This document shows positions 15,963 through 24,169 of a stretch of 27,612 nt of DNA, in pieces. Within the stretch, counting starts at the first letter, position 1; the number at the start of each line of letters is the position of its first letter. The notes under the pieces were generated by a model that did no database searches, was not told the DNA's origin, and worked only from the letters and a program-made list of their open reading frames with translations. A program made the position numbers and the translations under genes. Source of the DNA: a virus; IMG/VR virus record IMGVR_UViG_3300030331_004683, positions 1 through 27,612 of that record. One strand, given 5' to 3'.

Positions 15963-17129
15963 ATGGGACTTATAACACAAACTCAAGAAGCTTATTATAA
16001 TAAAACGCAAACTTTTACGGGGTCTACTGCTTCAGTTGTTGATGGTTCAAATAAAGTATTTGATTTATTAACAAGTTCTTTTTCTGTTTTGCCTACATCT
16101 ATAACAGATTTTGTAATTACTATAAATGGTCAATCAATAAGCTCGGCTAATTATGGTTATAGTTCACCAACAATAACATTTTCAGGAAATACAAATAATA
16201 CAGATGTATTAGAATCAGATGGTGCACCTAAAACAGGATTTGAAGTTATAGTTACTGAAACGAATAAAGCACAAAGACACGGACAATATAGATATATATC
16301 ATTAGCTGATATTGTAAATAATTATATGATAGCTTTTGTAGGAGAAGGTAAATTAATACCAACTTGCAAAAGAACTGATGTTTTATTTCATGCGAAAAGA
16401 GGTATACAAGAATTTAGTTATGACATTACTCGTGTTGAAAAAATACAAGAAGTTGAGGTTGCTGATACATTATCAGTTCCTTTCCCTCAAGACTATGTAA
16501 ATTATGTTAGATTATCTAGAGTTGACGACGCTGGTATAGAGCATATAATATATCCTGCAAGATATACTTCTCAACCCTCAGAGTCTATATTACAAAATGA
16601 AGATCATAAATATTTATTTGATAGTAATGGTAATTTATTAACAATAACGCCATATACATCAGATCAGTTTAAAAACTTTGAACATGCCAACCTAGCCGGT
16701 GCTTTTGATAATGCTGATTTAACATATGATGTACATAAAGATATTGATAGAATAGGTGAGTTTGGCGCTAGGTATGGGTCAGATCCTGAAATATCTCAAA
16801 AAAATGGTATATTTACAATTGATGAATTAAATGGAAGCTTTCATTTTAGCAATGAATTATTAAATAAAATTATAACAATTAAATATATATCTGATGGCTT
16901 GGGAACTGACGATGAAATGCAAATACATAAATTAGCTGAAGACGCAATATATAAATATATAACTTATGCAATAGGCAGTAGCCGTATAAACTTTCCTGAA
17001 TTTATTATAAATAGATTTAGAAAAGAAAAAAGAGCTGCTATGAGAAATGCCAAGTTAAGATTATCAAATTTAAAATTAGGTGAGCTTACTCAAGTTATGA
17101 GAGGTAAATCTAAACACATTAAACATTAG
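15963..17129 (+). CDS. Second connector / tail-tube-like protein with an N-terminal beta insert
   Basis: The 388-residue product carries QYRYISLADIVNNYMIAFVGEGKLIP followed by RTDVLFHAKRGIQEFSYDITR and VPFPQDYVNYVRLSRVDD, a layout typical of tail-tubular or gp4-like adaptor proteins in short-tailed phages. Residues ~15-105 form a Ser/Thr-rich beta domain (FTGSTASVVDGSNKVFDLL, FVITINGQSISSANYGY) inserted before this core. The C-terminus is basic helix (NRFRKEKRAAMRNAKLRL, then KSKHIKH). It is three bases from the preceding connector gene and three from the hub gene, so all three are likely co-translated and assembled in order below the portal. Confidence 0.65.
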   Translation: MGLITQTQEAYYNKTQTFTGSTASVVDGSNKVFDLLTSSFSVLPTSITDFVITINGQSISSANYGYSSPTITFSGNTNNTDVLESDGAPKTGFEVIVTETNKAQRHGQYRYISLADIVNNYMIAFVGEGKLIPTCKRTDVLFHAKRGIQEFSYDITRVEKIQEVEVADTLSVPFPQDYVNYVRLSRVDDAGIEHIIYPARYTSQPSESILQNEDHKYLFDSNGNLLTITPYTSDQFKNFEHANLAGAFDNADLTYDVHKDIDRIGEFGARYGSDPEISQKNGIFTIDELNGSFHFSNELLNKIITIKYISDGLGTDDEMQIHKLAEDAIYKYITYAIGSSRINFPEFIINRFRKEKRAAMRNAKLRLSNLKLGELTQVMRGKSKHIKH

Positions 17130-17132
17130 TAA

Positions 17133-20100
17133 ATGCCGGAAATAAAGAATAGTTTCATCAAAGGTAAAATGAATAAAGACCTTGATGATAAAATATTACC
17201 TAACGGTGAGTATAGAGACGCTGTTAACATTAAAGTATCTAAATCAGATAATTCAGATGTAGGTTCTGCACAAAATGTTAAAGGCAATGACTATGAATAT
17301 GGTGTTGGGAAAAAAATAACTTTTACAGGTGATACTATAGGCAAGCATGTTAATAAGCTAACTGGCGATGTTTTTTGGTTTGTAACTGATTTTACAGGTA
17401 TTGATATAGATGATCCTGTGTCAATGGAAACTAACGGCGGATTTGCTACTAGTTCTAATAATTGTAAAATATATCATACTAAACTAGGAAGTGGCCAAGA
17501 ACCTAAAGAATTAATTAATAGCTTTAGATTAAATTTTTCTAAAAAACATCCAATATTACATTCAAATATAATAGATGAATTATTATTTTGGACTGATAAT
17601 TATAATCAACCTAGAAAAATAAATATTAGAATAGCAATAGATGATAGAGAAAAAGATGACGCAGAAAAATATTATAAAAATGACAAATATTTAGAAGATA
17701 AAATTAGTGTTGCACAATATGCGCCGGCTAGCGCTCCTAAAGTTAGAATGTCTCATGATACTTCTATAAAAAGTAAACATATAGAAGATAAATTTGTTAA
17801 ATTTGCATATAGGTTTCAATTTGATAATAATGAATATTCAATAATATCACCTTTTACTCAAACTTGTTTTCATCCTGGCAAAGGTAAAGATTTTAATTTT
17901 GGTGAATTTCAAAATACCGCTAAAGCTGGCGTTTTAACATCTGCAGAAGAGACAGACGCTGTTGAACAAACAATAGTAAAATCTGTGCAAAATTTAGCAA
18001 ATGTTGTAGAGTTATTTATTGATTTACCAGGTATGACGCTAACAGATGGTATAACTGAAAATAATCATGCCGCTTGTAGCATAAATAAATCTGGTGGCGA
18101 AAGTGGGGGCTATCCAATAACTATTGACGGAGTTAATGGAACCATAGCTAACGGCAATACTGTTTTAACAGAAAGAGGTGATAACTATACTGTTGACACA
18201 AGTGCTGGTACTTTAGATTCAACTAATTTACCATTATCAACAAGTATTGATTCAAAAATACCTTTAATAGATAATCAACGTTTATATTTCTTTACAAATA
18301 TAGCTGATTATGTAAATAATTTAAAAATTAAAAAAATACAAATATTATATAGTGAAGCTGGTAGCTTAGCTTTAAAAGTTGTAGATACAATTGATTTTAA
18401 AAAGCAAGTTTTAAACACATCAGATAACATTAACAATATAATATACAGAGCAGAGCCAATATCTGATAATAAAGCCAAACTTATGTATGGTTTTAAATTT
18501 ACTTATAACTCTGCAAAGCCAATATTAACCTTGCCAGAGTCTGAGTTAATAAGAATATCTGATATAATACCAGTTAAAGCAAAAACACAAGAAGTCAGCG
18601 GTAATAGAGTTATATATGGTAATTTTTGGCAAAATAGAGATATAACAGGTATAAACGCAGATGATTTTAATATTACAAGTGGTGATCAAGATAAACTTAA
18701 TTCTCAATATTTATTATCTTCTGTAAAATCTAATAGAGAATATTCTGTTGGTATAGTTTTATCTGATAGATATGGAAGGCATTCAACTGTTCTTACTCCA
18801 ACAGATAATACAGAATTTTTAGATCCTAAAAGCGGAAGTTTTGCATCATGGAATCATTATGCTTTAAAATTAAACTTTAATGGGGTAATTGGCGATGCTT
18901 ATTCCGCTGACACTAACCCTTTAGGTTGGCACACATATAAAATAGTTGTTAAACAGGCAGAACAAGAATATCATAATGTATTTGCACCAACTATTTTAGA
19001 TAATATTCCAGCAGATGAAAAAAGATCATGGCTAGTATTGCATGGTGATAATATAAATAAAGTACCTAGAGATGTTACTGATACTAATACTGAAGACGGA
19101 ACTCAAGGATCACAAACAAGTTTATTGCCTAAAATATTAGATACTAATGGTAGCTCAACACAACAAAGTGGTACAGAATTTATAGATATAATTTCTATAG
19201 GTACTAAAAATGAGCATGGTATTGGAACTAGTATACCTGATTTTTATTTAAATGATAAAAATCCTTTATTAGCTGAATTACCCGACGGTAGTGGACGTAA
19301 TCATAGTCAAGGAACTACGTTTGATAATTTAATTGTTTTAGAAACAAAACCAGTTTCTTCAGCTTTAGATTTATATTTTGAAACTTCTACAGCAGGTTTA
19401 GTGTCACATTTAAATGAACAAATAGACGAAGGATTAACTGGTTCTGTTCCAAACGCGGTAGCTTTAAGTGCAAACACAGTAGCCGAAAGCGCTTCATCAG
19501 GCACTAAAGTTGCGGATTTAACAACTACAGACTCGAGCGGATCAACTATTAGTACTCCAACATATTCAATAGTTTCAATTTTTGATGGTAATGGTACTGA
19601 TAGAGCTGGAGCTTTTGTAATTGATGGTGAAGATTTAGATACTGGAGAAACATTTGAATTTAAAAATAATAATCAAGATACATATAGTATTACAATAAAA
19701 TCTACAAAAGGCAGTAATTCACAAAATTTTCCTAAAACAGTTACCGTATCTAACGTTGTGCCAACACAAACAGTTGGTTCATCTTTAGCATTAGCAGCAT
19801 CAACTACAGTTGGTACTGCTATTAGAACAATAACAGCTGTTAACGGAAGCGCTAAATCTGGTGCTACAGCTAATAATTTAACCTTTTCAATAGTTAGCGG
19901 TAATACAGATAATGATTTTTCTATTAATTCAAGTACAGGTGTAATATCAGTTGCTAATTCATTAACAGCTGGAGATTCATATACATTAGGTATAAGAACA
20001 ACTGATGTGGGTGGTTTACAAGATAACGATAATTTATCTATAACTATTTCATCGTCAAACTTTACATCTTTTTATAGGTCAGAAGGAGCTTCGTCACCAA

Positions 20101-20336
20101 TTCCTGATGCTTGTGATCGAGCTGTAGGTATTCTTGCTTATCATAATGGAACTGATGCAGTGCCTGTTCAAGGTGATACTATTTTTACAGATGCTCAAGG
20201 AACTACGCCGCTTGCTGGAGGTAATGCTGACTTTGCTTGGTCTCCAGGTGGAGGGTCACATAATGGTACAGGAACATCTTTTAAAGCGCCTGTTAATAAC
20301 TCAGGTGTAGTAGGTTCGGTAACTTTATGTAGCTAA
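17133..20336 (+). CDS. Tail hub / muzzle-like (stabilisation) protein with cadherin-like and tip domains
   Basis: The 1067-residue protein opens with MPEIKNSFIKGKMNKDLDDK and NGEYRDAVNIKVS (24-36) plus SDVGSAQNVKGN, the signature I know from large tail hub or muzzle proteins of crAss-like and marine podoviruses. A beta-rich body follows to about residue 770, including SNREYSVGIVLSDRYGRHS and VLETKPVSSALDLYFETS. Residues ~772-870 and ~876-975 look like two cadherin-like or Ig-like domains (NTVAESASSGTKVADL; NDFSINSSTGVISVAN). From 977 a distinct module with two Cys (PDACDRAVGILAYHNG, VQGDTIFTDAQGTTPL, TLCS at the end) resembles adhesin tip domains. In my recollection homologues continue into sequence that is here on the next gene, so this may be a split hub. 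Confidence 0.7.
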   Translation: MPEIKNSFIKGKMNKDLDDKILPNGEYRDAVNIKVSKSDNSDVGSAQNVKGNDYEYGVGKKITFTGDTIGKHVNKLTGDVFWFVTDFTGIDIDDPVSMETNGGFATSSNNCKIYHTKLGSGQEPKELINSFRLNFSKKHPILHSNIIDELLFWTDNYNQPRKINIRIAIDDREKDDAEKYYKNDKYLEDKISVAQYAPASAPKVRMSHDTSIKSKHIEDKFVKFAYRFQFDNNEYSIISPFTQTCFHPGKGKDFNFGEFQNTAKAGVLTSAEETDAVEQTIVKSVQNLANVVELFIDLPGMTLTDGITENNHAACSINKSGGESGGYPITIDGVNGTIANGNTVLTERGDNYTVDTSAGTLDSTNLPLSTSIDSKIPLIDNQRLYFFTNIADYVNNLKIKKIQILYSEAGSLALKVVDTIDFKKQVLNTSDNINNIIYRAEPISDNKAKLMYGFKFTYNSAKPILTLPESELIRISDIIPVKAKTQEVSGNRVIYGNFWQNRDITGINADDFNITSGDQDKLNSQYLLSSVKSNREYSVGIVLSDRYGRHSTVLTPTDNTEFLDPKSGSFASWNHYALKLNFNGVIGDAYSADTNPLGWHTYKIVVKQAEQEYHNVFAPTILDNIPADEKRSWLVLHGDNINKVPRDVTDTNTEDGTQGSQTSLLPKILDTNGSSTQQSGTEFIDIISIGTKNEHGIGTSIPDFYLNDKNPLLAELPDGSGRNHSQGTTFDNLIVLETKPVSSALDLYFETSTAGLVSHLNEQIDEGLTGSVPNAVALSANTVAESASSGTKVADLTTTDSSGSTISTPTYSIVSIFDGNGTDRAGAFVIDGEDLDTGETFEFKNNNQDTYSITIKSTKGSNSQNFPKTVTVSNVVPTQTVGSSLALAASTTVGTAIRTITAVNGSAKSGATANNLTFSIVSGNTDNDFSINSSTGVISVANSLTAGDSYTLGIRTTDVGGLQDNDNLSITISSSNFTSFYRSEGASSPIPDACDRAVGILAYHNGTDAVPVQGDTIFTDAQGTTPLAGGNADFAWSPGGGSHNGTGTSFKAPVNNSGVVGSVTLCS

Positions 20337-20357
20337 TAAAACATGTAATAATTAATT

Positions 20358-21620
20358 ATGGGATATACTATTGACATACAGTTTCAAAATACCTTTATTA
20401 TAAGATCTGCAACAGCTGTTCGTCATTTTGAGGAATCTAGAATAAAAGGAGGTTTTAATGAACCTTTTGTAAGCATAGGGCCTAAAGCTCATTTAGTAGA
20501 TGAAAATTTTGCAGGGCAAAGAAGAAATAATGCTTTAATATATTCTGGTATTTATAATTCAAAAACTGATGTTAATAGAACAAATGTATTTAGCGCAGGT
20601 GAACCAATAACAAGAGCGGTTGACCCTGCTAATGGGCCTATACAAAAACTACATGCTGAAGATACAAATTTAAATATATTGCAATCTGATAAAGTTAGTT
20701 ATGCTTTAATTGATAAAGATGCGTTATTTACAGCTGAAGGAGGAAGATTAACAGCATCTGGTGCCGCGGTAATAGGTCAAATAATTCCTTATCAAGGAAG
20801 ATATGGAACTCAACATCCTGAAAGTTTTGCTTTCAAAGGTATAAGAAAATATTTTGTAGATAAAAATAGAGCAGCGGTTTTAAGATTATCTAGAGATGGT
20901 ATTACTGAAATATCTCAATATGGAATGCGTGATTGGTTTAGAGATAATTTAAATTTAGTAAAAGATGATTATCCTGATGATAAAGTTGTAGGATATTATG
21001 ACGACCATCATGATCAATATGTGGTATCTTTACAGGGTTTAAGCGGTACTATTGATGGTTTATCTGTAAATGAATATTATACTTTATCGTTTGATGATAG
21101 CATAAATGGATGGATTAGTTTTTATGACTATAAACCTGATTTTGGATTTAGTCATAATAAAAAGTTTTTTACTTTAAATGAAAATAATATATGGCAGCAT
21201 TATGTAAATGAGCTTCGTAATAACTTTTATGGACAGGGCAACGCATCATATATTACTTTTGTTGCTAATGAATCGCCATCTACAGTTAAGAATTTTTTAA
21301 GTATATATTATGAAGGAACTTCATATTGGGCTATGGAATCTGCAAAAGCAGAAGATGGTGTAAGACAAACGGTTCAAAAAGCTAAAAAAATTGATCAATC
21401 AGAACTAAATTTAACAGGTGATATTTTAAATCAATTTCAAAAGAAAGAAGATAAATATTATTCTTATATAAAAAATGACACTGGCGCTATAAAAGGCGGT
21501 GTTACTGGATTAGATACGGCTGGAATAGCTGGTTTATTTTCAGTAGTTGAAATGAGTAACGGTAATGACACTCAGCAAGAGTTATTTTCTGTATCTCATG
21601 TTATATCAAAATCAAGTTAA
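20358..21620 (+). CDS. Second part of hub/muzzle-like tail protein
   Basis: The 420-residue protein has NRTNVFSAGEPITRAV (73-88), IQKLHAEDTNLNILQSDKVS, IIPYQGRYGTQHPESFAFKG (142-161) and RLSRDGITEISQYGMRDWF (176-194), followed by YYDDHHDQYVVSL. These blade-like blocks, rich in aromatic residues and turns, match what I associate with the C-terminal half of large tail hub proteins. It starts 21 bases after the stop of the 1067-residue gene, with no Shine-Dalgarno sequence and an AT-rich leader. The two may associate as subunits of one ring. The alternative, a fully separate tail protein, is possible. It is directly abutted by the GNAT-like gene. Confidence 0.6.
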   Translation: MGYTIDIQFQNTFIIRSATAVRHFEESRIKGGFNEPFVSIGPKAHLVDENFAGQRRNNALIYSGIYNSKTDVNRTNVFSAGEPITRAVDPANGPIQKLHAEDTNLNILQSDKVSYALIDKDALFTAEGGRLTASGAAVIGQIIPYQGRYGTQHPESFAFKGIRKYFVDKNRAAVLRLSRDGITEISQYGMRDWFRDNLNLVKDDYPDDKVVGYYDDHHDQYVVSLQGLSGTIDGLSVNEYYTLSFDDSINGWISFYDYKPDFGFSHNKKFFTLNENNIWQHYVNELRNNFYGQGNASYITFVANESPSTVKNFLSIYYEGTSYWAMESAKAEDGVRQTVQKAKKIDQSELNLTGDILNQFQKKEDKYYSYIKNDTGAIKGGVTGLDTAGIAGLFSVVEMSNGNDTQQELFSVSHVISKSS

Positions 21621-22016
21621 ATGAAATTTAATATACGCAGACTCGTTGAGTCAGATTATGAAACATTAGTTAAATGGTGGAAGGGGTGGAAATGGCCACC
21701 TGTTCCAAAAACTTTTTTACCAGATACTGGCTTTATAGTAGAAAAAAACAAAATAGGCGTAGTTGCATGCTACGTTTATATGACTAATTCTAAGGCCGCT
21801 TTACTTGAATGGGTTATATCTAACCCAGAATATAGAGAAAGTGACAGAAAAGACGCGATAACGCTCTTAATTCAAGCCGTAGAGCATGTTTTAAGCGAGC
21901 AAGGGATTAAACATGTATTTACAATAGGTAGAAATAAGCATTTGATAAATGTACACGAAAAATTAGGATGGGATGTTGATAAAAAACCATCTTATGAAAT
22001 AATAAAAAATTTATAA
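21621..22016 (+). CDS. GNAT-like acetyltransferase-fold protein
   Basis: The 131-residue protein has the beginning of a GNAT domain (IRRLVESDYETLVKWWKGW), a middle strand pair (GVVACYVYMTNSKAALLEWVISNPEY), a helix in the acetyl-CoA pyrophosphate position, and a late strand with NVHEKLGWDV as in the GNAT motif A/B end. The usual R/Q-x-x-G-x-G/A loop is replaced by YRESDRKDA, so CoA binding may be lost or altered. It abuts the stop of the tail hub part and lies three bases before an internal virion protein. In this place it is either a structural relic or a modifier of virion or host proteins. Fold confidence is moderate, activity unknown. Confidence 0.6.
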   Translation: MKFNIRRLVESDYETLVKWWKGWKWPPVPKTFLPDTGFIVEKNKIGVVACYVYMTNSKAALLEWVISNPEYRESDRKDAITLLIQAVEHVLSEQGIKHVFTIGRNKHLINVHEKLGWDVDKKPSYEIIKNL

Positions 22017-22019
22017 ACA

Positions 22020-22604
22020 ATGGCAATATTTAGTGCAATAAACGCGGGTAAAGCTAGAAAAGCGCAGGGAAGAGCTAATGATGCTTTAAATCAAGCTATA
22101 GCAGATCGTCCAGATATAATAAATCCATATGAAAACGTAACGGATTTAAGCGGTATGATTAGCAATCCTTTTGCTAATTTACAAGTTGCAACAGGTGCCG
22201 CAGAGTTTCAAGCAGAACAAGCAGATATGTCTTTAGCAAATGTATTAGATCAACAAAGGGCATTAGGTGGCGGTGCATCATCTGCTACTGCAATTGCTCA
22301 AGCTGCTGTACAAAGTAAAAGAAATGTGGCTGATTCAATTCAACAACAAGAAGCTCAAAACGCAAGATTAAGAGCACAAGGCGAACAACAAGCTCAAGGT
22401 AGAAGATTAGCGGAAGCTCAAAGATTACAACAAGCAGATATTTTAGGAAAAACATTTAAATTTCAAGCAGAAGAAAGCAGAAGTATAGCAGATATAGCTA
22501 GACAAGCAGGATTAGCTCAACAATTTGGTCAGCAAAGAATGGACGCTTTAGCAGGAATGGGTGCAAATACAGCAGGTGTACTAGCAGGAATTTTTGGGAA
22601 TTAA
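22020..22604 (+). CDS. Small internal (ejection) virion protein, Ala/Gln-rich
   Basis: The 194-residue product is mostly helix and rich in Ala and Gln (ARLRAQGEQQAQGRRLAEAQ; FQAEESRSIADIARQAG). NPFANLQVATGAAEFQAEQADMSL and LGGGASSATAIAQAAVQSKR mark a pattern I know from internal core proteins of short-tailed phages (T7 gp14- and P22 gp7-like in general nature). Such proteins leave the head before DNA and help to cross the host envelope. Gly/Ala-rich ends (LAGMGANTAGVLAGIFGN) could insert in a membrane. It lies directly before two larger proteins of the same supposed class. Confidence 0.6.
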   Translation: MAIFSAINAGKARKAQGRANDALNQAIADRPDIINPYENVTDLSGMISNPFANLQVATGAAEFQAEQADMSLANVLDQQRALGGGASSATAIAQAAVQSKRNVADSIQQQEAQNARLRAQGEQQAQGRRLAEAQRLQQADILGKTFKFQAEESRSIADIARQAGLAQQFGQQRMDALAGMGANTAGVLAGIFGN

Positions 22605-22616
22605 TAAAAAAAAATT

Positions 22617-24167
22617 ATGGCATTACCGGTAGTAACATATGGCAAATATAATTATGGAGATTATTCTAATCCTAGACCTATTAGATATAAAGGAGGTTTA
22701 GGTGAAGCTTTAGCGGCAGGAATTACTTCAGCTATAAGTGCAGATAAAAGAAAAGAAAAAGAATTTAAAGCAGCTCAAGAAAGTGCTTTAATGATGAGTA
22801 TGCAATTTAATTCACAATTAAATCAAGCTTTTGGAAAAGCCGCTGCAACTAATAGACAATTTTTAAGAGATTTAAAACAAGATTATGGCAATGATGTAAA
22901 AGCTTACAAGTTAGGCAAGATGAGTTTTGATCAATATGAAGAAAAAATGACTTATTATCAAAATATATTAGATGAATCAGTGCAGCTTGCTGCAATAATG
23001 AAACCTATTATAGAAAGTGACCAAGACGTTGATTTTACTATGGTTAGAGACAATGACGATAATAAAGCAGCTGTAATGGCTAGGTATGGAGTTAAAAATG
23101 GCAAATATCTTTTACAAAGAGATGAAAATGGTTTAAGAATTATATTACCACATGGTAAAGATGTTTCTGGATATGTACCTAAATCTTTATCTGCGGCAGA
23201 ACTTATAACAAATACTAAATACATAACTCCTGAAATAAAATATAATAATTTAAAAAATCCACTATTTGCAGACATGCTAACAAAAGTTGGTAATGTTATA
23301 AAAACTAAAAGTAATTTATTAACGTCAAGAATAGAGGCGGATTTAGGGGCTAAAGTTTTTCAATTAGATCCAGGTAAAAAATTAGAAATTATTAATGAAA
23401 TTAAAAATAGAAGCGATTTATTAAATATATTTGATAAAACACAAATAAAATATTACTATGAAGACGAAATTGGAGATGATCAATGGACTGCTTCGGATGA
23501 TCAAAAAGAATTAGTAAAAAATAAATTAGCAGAAGATTTATATAGTTCATTATTAAATGTAGATATAAATGCTGTAAAATATGTTCCTGAACCTTCAATA
23601 ATTGATCCTAGAACTGGGAAGCCATTTAGTAGTAAAGATCAAATAACTGATTATAATAAGCAAGTATCTCTTCAAAACAAAAGAAAAGACTTTTTTGATA
23701 AAAATTTATTAGAAATTTATTTTCTCCCAAGGCAAGGCTATAAAGTAACAGAAGATGTAGAATATAGAGATAAAGATGGTAGAGTTAAAAAAGAAAAAAT
23801 AAAAAGATTTAGTAAAGATTTTTTAAACAGATTGCAAGAATTAGAAGGCGTAGAATCCGATTTAAGAGCTTTTAGTGTAAATGCACCTATAGACAGTGAT
23901 TTTGATATAGAAGAGCAAATTGAAATTGGTGCTTCTTCACAATTTGAACAGGAATATGATCAAGGAAAAGGAAAAGTAAGAATTAATCCAAGTATGACAG
24001 AAAATGAAATTATATATGCTATTGGTTCATCTTTAGGTTTTAGCAGATCACAAATTCAAAAAAGAATAGAAGAAATTAGAAAAGAAAATCCGGCAAAAAC
24101 AATATATAGTCCTGAAAGACTACAAGGGATGACAAATATTATAGAAGGACTTCCTACAAATAAATAA
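22617..24167 (+). CDS. Putative internal virion protein
   Basis: The 516-residue protein starts with MALPVVTYGKYNYGDYSNPRP and a Gly/Ala-rich helix (GLGEALAAGITSAISADKRK), then long charged helical sequence (FGKAAATNRQFLRDLKQDYG). The rest is hydrophilic, with no recognised enzymatic motif, no cysteine-rich part and no signal peptide. NEIIYAIGSSLGFSRSQIQKRIEEIRKEN near the C-terminus is a probable helical bundle. Its place between a small Ala/Gln-rich core protein and a giant protein suggests a member of the ejected internal set. The leader AATTAATAAAAAAAAATT before the start is purely A/T. Confidence 0.55.
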   Translation: MALPVVTYGKYNYGDYSNPRPIRYKGGLGEALAAGITSAISADKRKEKEFKAAQESALMMSMQFNSQLNQAFGKAAATNRQFLRDLKQDYGNDVKAYKLGKMSFDQYEEKMTYYQNILDESVQLAAIMKPIIESDQDVDFTMVRDNDDNKAAVMARYGVKNGKYLLQRDENGLRIILPHGKDVSGYVPKSLSAAELITNTKYITPEIKYNNLKNPLFADMLTKVGNVIKTKSNLLTSRIEADLGAKVFQLDPGKKLEIINEIKNRSDLLNIFDKTQIKYYYEDEIGDDQWTASDDQKELVKNKLAEDLYSSLLNVDINAVKYVPEPSIIDPRTGKPFSSKDQITDYNKQVSLQNKRKDFFDKNLLEIYFLPRQGYKVTEDVEYRDKDGRVKKEKIKRFSKDFLNRLQELEGVESDLRAFSVNAPIDSDFDIEEQIEIGASSQFEQEYDQGKGKVRINPSMTENEIIYAIGSSLGFSRSQIQKRIEEIRKENPAKTIYSPERLQGMTNIIEGLPTNK

Positions 24168-24169
24168 AT

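Noticed and set aside
20444-20475. Strong SD and ATG inside the 420-residue tail gene
   Set aside because: The frame from that ATG ends after four codons.
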